Assembly (NCBI RefSeq): GCF_018294505.1
Contig: NC_057808.1
Coordinates: 227,599,780 to 227,663,779 of the forward strand
DNA length: 64,000 nucleotides
Reading direction: 5' to 3'
From: Triticum aestivum
Lineage: Eukaryota > Streptophyta > Magnoliopsida > Poales > Poaceae
Part shown: piece by piece, positions 53,841 through 64,000 of the stretch
How the letters are laid out: every line of letters begins with the position of its first letter
Numbering within the stretch: position 1 is the stretch's first letter
Notes under the pieces: generated by a model
Database searches by the model: none
What the model was told of the DNA's origin: nothing
What the model saw: only the letters and a program-made list of their open reading frames with translations
Program-made: the position numbers and the translations under genes

Positions 53841-55625
53841 TGTTGGAAATATGCCCTAGAGGCAACAATAAATAGGTTATTATTATATTTCCTTGTTCAT
53901 GATAATCGTTTATTATCCATGCTAGAATTGTATTGATAGGAAACTCAGATACATGTGTGGATACATAGACAACACCATGTCCCTAGTAAGCCTCTAGTTG
54001 ACTAGCTCGTTGATCAATAGATGGTTACGGTTTCCTGACCATGGACATTGGATGTCGTTGATAACGGGATCACATCATTAGGAGAATGATGTGATGGACA
54101 AGACCCAATCCTAAGCCTAGCACAAGATCGTGTAGTTCGTTTGCTCAGAGCTTTTCTAATGTCAAGTATCATTTCCTTAGACCATGAGATTGTGCAACTC
54201 CCGGATACCGTAGGAATGCTTTGGGTGTACCAAACGTCACAACGTAACTGGGTGGCTATAAAGGTGCACTACAGGTATCTCCGAAAGTGTCTGTTGGGTT
54301 GGCACGAATCGAGACTGGGATTTGTCACTCCGTGTAAACGGAGAGGTATCTCTGGGCCCACTCGGTAGGACATCATCATAATGTGCACAGTGTGACCAAG
54401 GAGTTGATCACGGGATGATGTGAGTTACGGAACGAGTAAAGAGACTTGCCGGTAACGAGATTGAACAAGGTATCGGGATACCGACGATCGAATCTCGGGC
54501 AAGTAACATATCGATAGACAAAGGGAATTGTATACGGGATTGATTGAATCCCCGACATCGTGGTTCATCCGATGAGATCATCGTGGAACATGTGGGAGCC
54601 AACATGGGTATCCAGATCCCGCTGTTGGTTATTGACCGGAGAACGTCTCGGTCATGTCTGCATGGTTCCCGAACCCGTAGGGTCTACACACTTAAGGTTC
54701 GATGACGCTAGGGTTATAGGGAAAGTATGTACGTGGTTACCGAATGTTGTTCGGAGTCCCGGATGAGATCCCGGACGTCACGAGGAGTTCCGGAATGGTC
54801 CAGAGGTAAAGATTTATATATGGGAAGTCCTGTTTTGGTCACCGGAAAAGTTTCGGGTGTTATCGGTAATGTACCGGGACCACCGGGAGGGTCCCGGGGG
54901 TCCACCAAGTGGGGCCACCAGCCCCAGAAGGCTGCGTGGGCCAAGTGTGGGAGGGGACCAGCCCCAGGTGGGCTGGTGCGCCCCCCCACCAAGGCCCAAG
55001 GCGCATGGGAGAGTGGGAGGGGGCAAACCCTAGGTCCAGATGGGCCTTAAGGCCCACCGTAGTGGCGCCCCCCCTCTCCTCCCCATGGCCACCCCCCTAG
55101 ATGGGATCTAGGGCTGGCCGCCACCCCTTGGGGTGGGAACCCTAGAGGGGGCGCAGCCCCCTCCCCCCCCTATATATAGTTGAAGTTTGGGGCTGCCCAT
55201 AGACACGAGGACGTCTCTCTTTCGGTGCAGCCCTACCCCTCTCCCTCCTCCTCCTCTCCCGCGGTGCTTGGCGAAGCCCTGCGGGATTGCGACGCTCCTC
55301 CATCACCACCACGCTGTCGTGCTGCTGCTGGACGGAGTCTTCCCCAACCTCTCCCTCTCTCCTTGCTGGATCAAGGCGTGGGAGACGTCACCGGGCTGCA
55401 CGTGTGTTGAACGCGGAGGCACCGTTCTTCGGTGCTTAGATCGGAACCAACTGCGATCTGAATCACTACGAGTACGACTCCTTCATCCGCGTTCTTGCAA
55501 CGCTTCCGCATCGCGATCTACAAGGGTATGTAGATGCACTCCCCTTCCCCTCGTTGCTAGATTACTCCATAGATTGATCTTGGTGATGCGTAGAAAATTT
55601 TGAATTTCTGCTACGTTTCCCATCA
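53841..55625 (+). repeat. Copia element 5' LTR
   Basis: The LTR is 1785 bp, TGTTGGAAATATG to TTTCCCATCA. The TATA box TATATATAG lies at 55171-55179 after a C-rich run. Open frames on both strands in its GC-rich half are shadows. Confidence 0.9.
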
Positions 55626-55626
55626 G

Positions 55627-55639
55627 TGGCATCATGAGC
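55627..55639 (+). other. Degenerate primer-binding site, initiator tRNA-Met type
   Basis: TGGCATCATGAGC, against the standard TGGTATCAGAGC, directly after the LTR. Confidence 0.65.
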
Positions 55640-56929
55640 TAGGTCTATGCGTAGTTTCTACGCACGAGTAGAACACAAAGCAGTTGTGGGCGTAGATGTT
55701 GCCAATTCTTCTTGCTGCTACTAGTCTTATCTTGTTTCGGCGGCATTGTGGGATGAAGCGGCCCGGACCGACCTTACACGTACGCTTACGTGAGACAGGT
55801 TCCACCGACTGACATGCACTAGTTGCATAAGGTGGCTAGCGGGTGTCTGTCTCTCCCACTTTAGTCGGAACGGATTCAATGAAAAGGGTCCTTATGAAGG
55901 GTAAATAGAGATTGGCATATCACGTTGTGGTTTTACGTAGGTAAGAAACGTTCTTGCTAGAAACCTATACAAGCCACGTAAAAACTTGCAACAACAATTA
56001 GAGGACGTCTAACTTGTTTTTGCAGCATGTTCTATGTGATGTGATATGGCCAGAAGATGTGATGAATGATATATGTGATGTATGAGATTGATCATATTCT
56101 TGTAATAGGAATCACGACTTGCATGTCGATGAGTATGACAACCGGCAGGAGCCATAGGAGTTGTCTTTATTTTTGTATGACCTGCGTGTCATTGAATAAC
56201 GCCATGTAAATTACTTTACTTTATTGCTAAGCGCGTTAGCCATAGAAGTAGAAGCAATCGTTGGCGTGACAACTTCATGAAGACACAATGATGGAGATCA
56301 TGGTGTCATGCCGGTGACAAAGATGATCATGGTGCCCCGAAGATGGAGATCAAAGGAGCAAAATGATATTGGCCATATCATGTCACTATTTGATTGCATG
56401 TGATGTTTATCATGTTTACATCTTATTTTCTTAGAACGACGGTAGCATAAATAAGATGATCCCTCACTAAAATTTCAAGAGACGTGTTCCCCCTAACTAT
56501 GCACCGTTGCGAAGGTTCGTTGTTTCGAAGCACCACGTGATGATCGGGTGTGATAGATTCTAACGTTCGAATACAACGGGTGTTGACGAGCCTAGCATGT
56601 ACAGACATGGCCTCGGAACACATGTGAAACACTTAGGTTGACTTGACGAGCCTAGCATGTACAGACATGGCCTCGGAACACAAGAGACCGAAAGGTCGAA
56701 CATGAGTCGTATAGCAGATACGATCAACATGGAGATGTTCACCGATGATGACTAGTCCGTCTCACGTGATGATCAGACACGGCCTAGTTTGACTCGGATC
56801 ATGTATCACTTAGATGACTAGAGGGATGTCTATCTGAGTGGGAGTTCATTAATCAGATGAACTTCATTATCATGAACATAGTCAAAAGGCCTTTGCAAAT
56901 TATGTCATACGCTTTAGTTCTACTATTTA
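55640..56929 (+). other. Copia leader
   Basis: Long leader typical of this group, no coding domain. Two near-identical 46-bp copies of GACGAGCCTAGCATGTACAG and following bases lie at about 56584-56629 and 56644-56689. Confidence 0.55.
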
Positions 56930-57830
56930 AGATATGTTCCTAGAGAAAATTTAGTTGAAAGTTGGTAGTAGGAATTATGCGGACTGGGTCCGTAAACTGA
57001 GGATTGTCCTCATTGCTGCACAGAAGGCTTATGTCCTTAATGCACCGCTCGGTGTGCTGGACCTCAGCGTCGTCTGTAGATGTTGCGAAACATCTGACAT
57101 ACACGTTTTGATGACTACGTGATAGTTCAGTGCGTAATGCTAACGGTTTAGAATTGTGGCACCAAAGACGGTTTTTGAAACGTCGCAGAACATATGAGAT
57201 GTTCCGAAGACTGAAATCGGGATTTCAGACTAGTGCCCACGTCAAGAGGTATGAGACCACTGACAAGTTTCTTAAGCCTGCAAACTAAGGGAGAAAAGCT
57301 CAATCGTTGAGCATGTGCTCAGATTGTCTGCGTACCACAATCGCTTGAATCGAGTGGGAGTTAATCTCCCAGATGAGATAGTGATGGTTCTCCATAGTCA
57401 CTGCCACCAAGCTAGTAGAGCTTCGTGATGAACTATAACATATCAGGGATAGTTATGATGATCCTTGAGCTATTCGCGATGTTTGACACCGCGAAAGTAG
57501 AAATCAAGAAGGAGCATCAATTGTTGATGGTTAGTAAAACCACTAGTTTAAGAAGGGCAAGGGCAAAAGGGATACTTCATGAAACAGCAAGTCATTTGCT
57601 GCTCTAGTGAAGAATCCAAAGGTTGAACCCAAACCCGAGACTAAGTGCTTCTGTAATGAGAGGAACGGTCACTGAAGCAGTACTACCCTAGATACTTGGT
57701 AGATGAGAAGGCAGGCAAGGTCGACAGAAGTATATTGGATATACATTATATGAATGTGTACTTTACTAGTTCTCCTAGCAGCACCAGGGTATTAGATACC
57801 GGTTCGGTTGCTAAGTGTTAGTAACTCGAA
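56930..57830 (+). pseudogene. Copia gag and protease remnants
   Basis: Gag is recognisable from NYADWVRKLRIVLIAAQKAY and VLNAPLGVL (~56965-57060), then SAYHNRLNRVGVNLPDEIVM (~57330) and the frame 57425-57607. The zinc-knuckle region is eroded (near 57640-57675). A protease-like VLDTGSVA lies at about 57788-57811. Stops and shifts occur throughout. Confidence 0.65.
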
Positions 57831-59255
57831 ATAAAAGCTGCGGAATAAACGGAGACTAGCTAAAGGTGAGATGACGATATGTGTTGGAAGTGTTTCCAAG
57901 GTTGATGTGATCAAGCATCGCATGCTCCCTCTACCATCGAGATTTGGTGTTTGCGTTGAGCATGATTGGATTATGTTTATCGCAATACGGTTATTCATTT
58001 AAGGAGAATAATGGTTACTCTGTTTATTTGAATAATACCTTCAATGGTCTTGCACCTAAAATGAATCTCGATCGTAGTGATACACATGTTCGTGCCAAAA
58101 GATATAAGATAGTAATGATAGTACTACATACTTGTGGCACTGCTATTTGAGTCATATTGGGATAAAACGCATGAAGAAGCTCCATGTTGATGGATCTTTA
58201 GACTCACTCGTTTTTGAAAAGATTGAGACATGCGAACCATGTCTATTGGTATATATGCATGAAGAAACTCCATGCAGATGGATCGTTTGGACTCACTTGA
58301 TTTTGAATCACTTGAGACATGCAAATCATACCACATGGGCAAGATGACTGAAAGGCCTCGTTTTCAGTAAGATGGAACAAGAGAGCAACTTATTGGAAGT
58401 AATACATTTTGATGTATGCAGCCCAATGAGTGCTGAGGCATGCAGTGGATATCGTTATGTTCTTACTTCACAGATGATTTGAGTAGATGCTGAGTGTATT
58501 TACTTGATGAAACACAAGTCTGAATTATTGAAAGGTTCAAGTAATTTCAGAGTGAAGTTGAAGATCGTCGTGACAAGAGGATAAAATGTCTGTGATATGA
58601 TCATAGAGATGAGTATCTGAGTTACGAGTTTGGCACACAATTAAGACATTGTGGAAAGTGTTTCACAAGTAATACCGCCTGGAACACCATAGTGTGATGG
58701 TGTGTCCGAACATCATAACTGCACCCTATTGGATATGGTGCATACCATGATGTCTCTTATCGAATTACCACTATCGTTTATGGGTTAGGCATTAGAGACA
58801 ACCACATTCACTTTAAAAGGGGCACCATGCAATTCCGTTGAGACGACACCATTTAGAGAAACCTAAGTTGTCGTTTCTTAAAAGTTTGGGGATGCGATGC
58901 TTATGTGAAAAAGTTTCAAGCTGATAAGCTCGAACCCAAAGCGGATAAATGCGTCTTCATAGAATACCCAAAACAGTTGGGTATACCTCCTATTTCAGAT
59001 CTGGAAGCAAAAGTAATTGCTTCTAGAAACAGGTCCTTTCTCGAGGAAAAGTTTCTCTCGAAAGAATTGAGTGGGAGGATGGTGGAGACTTGATAAGGGT
59101 ATTGAACCGTCACTTCAACTAGTGTGTAGCAGGGCACAGGAAGTTGTTCCTGTGGCACCTACACCAATTGAAATGGAAGCTTATGATAGTGATCATGAAA
59201 CTTCGGATCAAGTCATTACCAAACCTCGTAGGACGACGAGGATGCGTAATACTTC
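57831..59255 (+). pseudogene. Copia integrase remnant
   Basis: The pre-integrase motif LWHCYLSHIGIKRMKKLHVD and CEPCLL (~58130-58245), here with a partial local duplication (HEETPCRWIVWTH), then a fragmentary catalytic core and, at 58905-59093, KKFQADKLEPKADKCVFIEY, the usual end of the Copia integrase. Catalytic residues cannot be placed with certainty. Many stops. Confidence 0.65.
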
Positions 59256-60060
59256 AGAGTAGTGCGTGATCCTGTCTTGGAAGTCATGTTGTTGGACAAC
59301 GATGAACCTATGAGCTATGGAGAAGCGATGGTGGGCCCATATTCCGACAAATGGTTAGAAGCCATGAAATCCGAGATAAATGGATCTTTAAGAAGAAGAC
59401 GGACATGGACGGTAATGTTACCGTCTATGAAGCTCGACTTGTGGAAAAGGGTATTTTCACAAGTTCAAGGAGTTGACTACGATGAGATTTTCTCATCCGT
59501 AGCGATGCTTAAGTCCGTCGGAATCATGTTAGCATTAGCTGCATTTATGAAATCTGGCAGATGGATGTCAAAAACAAGTTTCCTTACCAGTTTTCGTAAG
59601 GAAAGGTTGTATGTGATACAATCAGAAAGGTTTTGTCGATCCTAAGGATGCTAAAAGGTATGCTAGCTCCAGCGATCCTTCCATGGATTAGAGCAAGCAT
59701 CTCGGAGTCAGAATATACACTTTGATGGAGTGATCAAAGTTTTTGGGTTTATACAAAGTTTGTTAGAAACTTGTATTTACAATAAAGTGAGTGGGAGCGC
59801 AACAACATTTCTGATAAGTATATGTGAATGACATATTGTTAATCTGAAATGATGTAAAATTTCTGGAAAGCATAAAGGGTTGTTTGAAAGGAGTTTTTCA
59901 ATGGAAGACCTGGATAAAGCTGCTTACATATTGGGCATCAAGATCTATAGAGATAGATCAAGATGCCTGATGATACTTTCAAAGAACGCACACCTTGAGA
60001 TGATTTTGAAAGAGTTCAAAATAGATCAGCAAAGAAGGAGTTCTTGGCTGTGTTACAAGG
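59256..60060 (+). pseudogene. Copia reverse transcriptase remnant
   Basis: Frame 59262-59645 holds DNDEPMSYGEAMVGPYSDKW, LEAMKSEI and then, after loss of the NPTW...WV segment, FSQVQGVDYDEIFSSVAMLK and VGIMLALAAFM. A later frame (59880-60065) has EDLDKAAYILGIKIYRDRSR, part of the RT thumb region. The catalytic YVDD is only a decayed SICEWHIVNLK-like stretch near 59815-59845. Not functional. Confidence 0.75.
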
Positions 60061-60669
60061 TGTGAGTATTGAGTAAGACTCAAGACCTGACCACAGCAGA
60101 AGAGAAAGAAAGGACGAAGGTCGTCCCCTATGCTTTAGACGTAGGCTCTACAGTATGCTATGCTGTGTACCGCACATGAAGTGTGCCTTGCCATGAGTTG
60201 GTCAAGGGGTACAATAGTGATCCGGGAAAGGATCACATGACAGCGGTCGAACTTGTCCTTAGTAACTAGTGGACTAAGGAATTTTCTCGATTATGGAGGT
60301 GAAAAGGAGTTCGTCGTAAAGGGTTACGTCGATGCGAACTTTGACACTAATCCGGATGACTCTGAGTAGTAAACCGGATTCGTATAGTAGAGCAATTATT
60401 TGAAATGGCTCCAAATAGCGCGTGGTAGCATCCACAAGATGACATAGATATTCGTAAAGCACACACGGATCTGAAAGGTTCAGACCCGTCGACTAATAAC
60501 CTCTCTCAGAAGCATAACATGATCAAACCAGAACTCATTGAGTGTTAATCACATAGTGATGCGAACTAGATTGATGACTCTAGTAAACTCTTGGGTGTTG
60601 GTCACATGGTGATGTGACCTGTGAGTGTTAATCACATGGTGATGTGAGCTAGATTATTGACTCTAGTGC
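60061..60669 (+). pseudogene. Copia RNase H remnant
   Basis: Fragments such as PYA*DVGSTVCYAVYRT and the VKGYVDANFDTNPDDSE-like stretch near 60320-60365 match the Copia RNase H, with frequent stops. Two or three short repeats of GAGTGTTAATCACATGGTGA lie at 60540-60650 before the polypurine tract. Confidence 0.6.
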
Positions 60670-60680
60670 AAGTGGGAGAC
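60670..60680 (+). other. Copia polypurine tract
   Basis: AAGTGGGAGAC abuts the 3' LTR at 60681; it is the standard tract of the BARE1/Angela group. Confidence 0.85.
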
Positions 60681-62457
60681 TGTTGGAAATATGCCCTAGA
60701 GGCAATAATAAATAGGTTATTATTATATTTCCTTGTTCATGATAATCGTTTATTATCCATGCTAGAATTGTATTGATAAGAAACTCAGATACATGTGTGG
60801 ATACATAGACAACACCATGTCCCTAGTAAGCCTCTAGTTGACTAGCTCGTTGATCAATAGATGGTTACGGTTTCCTGACCATGGACATTGGATGTCGTTG
60901 ATAACGGGATCACATCATTAGGAGAATGATGTGATGGACAAGACCCAATCCTAAGCCTAGCACAAGATCGTGTAGTTCGTTTGCTCAGAGCTTTTCTAAT
61001 GTCAAGTATCATTTACTTAGACCATGAGATTGTGCAACTCCCGGATACCGTAGGAATGCTTTGGGTGTACCAAACGTCACAACGTAACTGGGTGGCTATA
61101 AAGGTGCACTACAGGTATCTCCGAAAGTGTCTGTTGGGTTCGCACGAATCGAGACTGGGATTTGTCACTCCGTGTAAACGGAGAGGTATCTCTGGGCCCA
61201 CCCGGTAGGACATCATCATAATGTGCACAGTGTGACCAAGGAGTTGATCACGGGATGATGTGAGTTACGGAACGAGTAAAGAGACTTGCCGGTAACGAGA
61301 TTGAACAAGGTATCGGGATACCGACGATCGAATCTCGGGCAAGTAACATATCGATAGACAAAGGGAATTGTATACGGGATTGATTGAATCCCCGACATCG
61401 TGGTTCATCCGATGAGATCATCGTGGAACATGTGGGAGCCAACATGGGTATCCAGATCCCGCTGTTGGTTATTGACCGGAGAACGTCTCGGTCATGTCTG
61501 CATGGTTCCCGAACCCGTAGGGTCTACACACTTAAGGTTCGATGACGCTAGGGTTATAGGGAAAGTATGTACATGGTTACCGAATGTTGTTCGGAGTCCC
61601 GGATGAGATCCCGGACATCACGAGGAGTTCCGGAATGGTCCGGAGGTAAAGATTTATATATGGGAAGTCCTGTTTTGGTCACCGGAAAAGTTTCGGGTGT
61701 TATCGGTAATATACCGGGACCACCGGGAGGGTCCCGGGGGTCCACCAAGTGGGGCCACCAGCCCCAGAAGGCTGCGTGGGCCAAGTGTGGGAGGGTACCA
61801 GCCCCGGGTGGGCTGGTGCGCCCCCCACCAAGGCCCAAGGCGCATGGGAGAGTGGGAGGGGGCAAACCCTAGGTCCAGATGGGCCTTAAGGCCCACCCTA
61901 GTGGCGCCCCCCCTCTCCTCCCCTTGGCCGCCCCCTAGATGGGATCTAGGGCTGGCCGCCACCCCTTGGGGTGGGAACCCTAGAGGGGGCGCAGCCCCCC
62001 CCCTATATATAGTTGAGGTTTGGGGCTGCCCATACACACAAGGACGTCTCTCTTTCGGTGCAGCCCTACCCCTCTCCCTCCTCCTCCTCTCCCGCGGTGC
62101 TTGGCGAAGCCCTGCGGGATTGCCACGCTCCTCCATCACCACCACGCCGTCGTGCTGCTGCTGGACGGAGTCTTCCCCAACCTCTCCCTCTCTCCTTGCT
62201 GGATCAAGGCGTGGGAGACGTCACCGGGCTGCACGTGTGTTGAACGCGGAGGCACCGTTCTTCGGTGCTTAGATCGGAACCAACCGCGATCTGAATCGCT
62301 ACGAGTACGACTCTTCATCCGCGTTCTTGCAACGCTTCCGCATTGCGATCTACAAGGGTATGTAGATGCACTCCCCTTCCCCTCGTTGCTAGATTACTCC
62401 ATAGATTGATCTTGGTGATGCGTAGAAAATTTTGAATTTCTGCTACGTTTCCCATCT
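60681..62457 (+). repeat. Copia element 3' LTR
   Basis: The LTR is 1777 bp; it ends CCCATCT where the 5' LTR has CCCATCA. TATA box at 62004-62012. Followed by CGTTT. Confidence 0.9.
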
Positions 62458-62462
62458 CGTTT

Positions 62463-63127
62463 CCCCTTCTATCACTGGGATCGAGCACCGTAAGATCGAA
62501 CCCACTACCGTGCACCTCTTCCCACTGCAAGATAAATAGATCAAGTTGGCCAAACAAAACACAAATATCGGAGAAGAAATACGAGGCTATAAGAGATCAT
62601 GCATATAAGAGATCAAAGAAACTCAAATAACTTTCATGGATATAAAAAGATATGAATGATCATAAACTCAAAGTTCATCAGATCCCAACAAACACGCCGC
62701 AAAAGAGTTACATCATATGGATCTCCAAGAGACCACTGTATTGAAAATTCAGCGAGAGAGAGAGAGAGAGAAAGCCATCTAGCTACTAACTACGGACCCG
62801 AAGGTCTACAAAGGACTACTCACGCATCATCAGAGAGGCACCAATGGAAGTGGTGAAACCCTCCGTGATGGTGTCTAGATTGGATCTGGTGGTGGTGGAC
62901 TCTGCGGCGGCTGGATGAATATTTCGACGCTTGTTCTAGGGTTTCTGGAATATTGTGGTATTTATAGAGCAAAGAGGCGGTCCGGGGGGCACCCGAGGTG
63001 AGCACAACCCACCAGGGCGCGCCTGGGCCTCCTGGCGCGCCCTGGTGGGTTGTGCCCCCCTCGGGGCACCCCCCAGGTGCAACCAGGGCCCATTGCCTTT
63101 TTTTTGGCCCATAAATAATCATCGTGG
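62463..63127 (-). repeat. LTR, U3-side part of the split Gypsy element
   Basis: It continues the LTR of 53098-53840 (CCCCTTCTATCACTGGGATC). A GA microsatellite lies near 62752-62772. The end at 63127 lacks the TG start, so the first part of U3 is deleted at the joint with the aORF exon. Confidence 0.7.
62959..63055 (-). promoter_or_regulatory. LTR core promoter with perfect 22-bp inverted repeat
   Basis: On the minus strand the TATA box CTATAAATA lies at 62959-62967. Thirty-four bases upstream is a perfect inverted repeat, arms 63002-63023 and 63034-63055 (GCACAACCCACC...GGCGCGCC), with a 10-base loop. Confidence 0.65.
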
Positions 63128-63889
63128 AGCTTGCTTCAGTCGGTAAACTGGAAGAAGAGAACACCAAGCTGAAGACTGCCCTGGATGAAGCCAACAATGA
63201 GGCGACTCGTCTAAAGAAGGATAAGAGGGCCGTGACCGACAAGGTAGAAGACATCGCCCGGAAGAGGGATGAGCTGGAGAATTATCTGGGAGGACTTGCC
63301 AAGAAGTTATTCGTTATGCTTGAAGGTGCTTTCCTTTGTCCGACTGACTTGTTGCTGTCGACTTGATATACAGCTATTGACTCATCATTGTATTTCATGT
63401 GCAGAATTTTGCCAGAACTTCGAGGAAGAGACCGGGCGAATTGAGACGAGCTTAGACCCTATCCTCTCTACTGTTAAGGACGAAGCTGCCATGAATGTGC
63501 TCCGACTAGAATCTCGTGTCACTGGTGTTGTCGACTACCTTGCTCGGCTGAAAGTTGCGGTGTCGCGAATTGACACATCACTCTGGCCAGGGGCGACGCT
63601 CCAAAATTACCTCGAGTCTCTGATCACTCGACTCAATGAGGTCCCAGGTCGAGTGCAGGAATGGAAGAAGTCTTCTGCTCGATGCGGTGCTGACGTGGCT
63701 CTGTCTCTGGTTCGTGTCCACTGCAAGGAAGCTCGAGAAGAGAAGATAGCGGCGATCAAGGTTGCCAATACCAAAAGGCACGACTTCCAATCTTTCATGG
63801 AAACCTTCATTGCTGCTGTCACTCGGATTGCTGACGGAATCGACCTGGACGAGTTCGTCGAGCGTGCAAGCCCTCCTCCTGCGGAGTGA
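63128..63889 (+). pseudogene. Tat antisense aORF, C-terminal exons (copy C, partial)
   Basis: Begins inside the coiled-coil exon (LASVGKLEEENTKLKTALDE) at 63128 and ends that exon at 63325; the last exon is 63405-63889. It reads AVSRIDTSLWPGATLQNYLE where copies A and B have a stop, so the last exon is open to ERASPPPAE. It differs from A and B at many sites, so it belongs to a separate Tat element whose pol should lie right of the window on the minus strand. It shows the intact sequence of the conserved C-terminal block. Confidence 0.75.
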
Positions 63890-64000
63890 ACAAACTTTAT
63901 GCCTCACCTTAAATTTGCCTCGGAATGCCGAGTGATTTTGTAACCGATAAACTCCTTCGGGCCTGATGCCCGAGTACTTTAATCCGTGGTCTGGAACCTC
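63890..64000 (+). other. 3' region of aORF copy C
   Basis: Continues as in copies A and B (CTTCGGGCCTGATGCCCG hairpin near 63956-63973) to the end of the window. Confidence 0.5.

Larger units (their letters stand above)
53841..62457 (+). mobile_element. BARE1/Angela/WIS-like Copia element, full-length, coding part decayed
   Basis: LTRs 53841-55625 and 60681-62457 start TGTTGGAAATATGCCC, as in the BARE1/Angela group. Target duplication CGTTT at 53836-53840 and 62458-62462. It has a degenerate initiator-Met primer site, remnants of gag, protease, integrase, RT and RNase H in Copia order, and the tract AAGTGGGAGAC before the 3' LTR. By eye about 25 differences separate the LTRs over 1.78 kb, while the interior has dozens of stops and shifts. 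Confidence 0.9.
52935..63127 (-). mobile_element. Truncated minus-strand Gypsy-type element, split by a Copia element
   Basis: 52935-53097 is the leader with a primer site. 53098-53840 and 62463-63127 are two parts of one LTR that join across the Copia insertion at CGTTT. The LTR text resembles an abundant Triticeae Gypsy group (perhaps Sabrina; name not certain). The rest of the element left of 52935 and the LTR start right of 63127 are missing. Confidence 0.7.

Noticed and set aside
61654..62272. Long open frames on both strands in the Copia LTRs
   Set aside because: They follow the C- and G-rich LTR half and lie where the TATA box and leader are.
63002..63055. microRNA precursor
   Set aside because: The perfect GC-rich stem lies upstream of a TATA box in an LTR and has no mismatch pattern or arm length typical of plant miRNA precursors.
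1..64000. Ordinary host protein-coding gene
   Set aside because: I found no open frame or spliced set with a non-transposon domain; every recognisable domain belongs to a retroelement.

Overview
The window reads as intergenic DNA from a large grass genome, most likely wheat, barley or a relative. The sequence carries a Copia element whose LTR resembles the BARE1/Angela/WIS group, GC-rich Gypsy LTRs of a kind abundant in Triticeae, a Tekay-type chromovirus and Tat-lineage Gypsy elements with an antisense extra gene. I see no host protein gene, rRNA, tRNA gene or CRISPR. Nearly all 64 kb is nested retrotransposon sequence, and most open frames are retroelement domains or shadows of them.

Layout. 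1-1706: end of a minus-strand LTR element (leader, tRNA-Asp-type primer site, LTR). 1707-52660: a minus-strand Tat-type Gypsy element (host), with its 5' LTR at 52124-52660, gag-PR-RT-RH-IN running right to left, two tandem-repeat blocks, and a spliced antisense ORF (aORF) on the plus strand. An intron of that aORF is split at 2942/12588 by a minus-strand chromovirus (copy A, 2943-12587). From 12588 the aORF end, tandem repeats and part of the host integrase run to 16495. There the sequence jumps abruptly into the gag of a second chromovirus fragment (X, 16496-18460), followed by an LTR (18461-34405), another chromovirus interior, a third LTR (to 41459), and a second copy of the aORF end, repeats and integrase. 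This second copy continues into the intact order of the host pol and gag. The 18461-34405 LTR is split by a 13.3 kb plus-strand Tat element (19061-32347, TSD CTCAA), itself carrying an LTR-like insert in place of PR-RT and a spliced antisense aORF. A solo LTR (45794-47179, TSD GGGGC) splits the host RH-IN region.

52661-52934 is a LINE fragment. 52935-63127 is a truncated minus-strand Gypsy element split by a full-length but decayed BARE-like Copia element (53841-62457, TSD CGTTT). 63128-64000 is the aORF end of another Tat element.

The main large-scale observation is that about 10 kb (6476-16495) recurs nearly unchanged at about 35348-45370, while the sequence left of 6476/35348 differs at several percent and the two copies part completely at 16495. 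This looks like duplication with an 18.9 kb templated insert, or an assembly join. It creates an in-frame gag-integrase fusion. Smaller-scale observations are a GC-rich inverted repeat about 35 bp upstream of the TATA box in three different LTRs, a motif shared by aORF introns of two Tat families that resembles the polypurine tract, and a shared C-terminal domain in the two aORFs.
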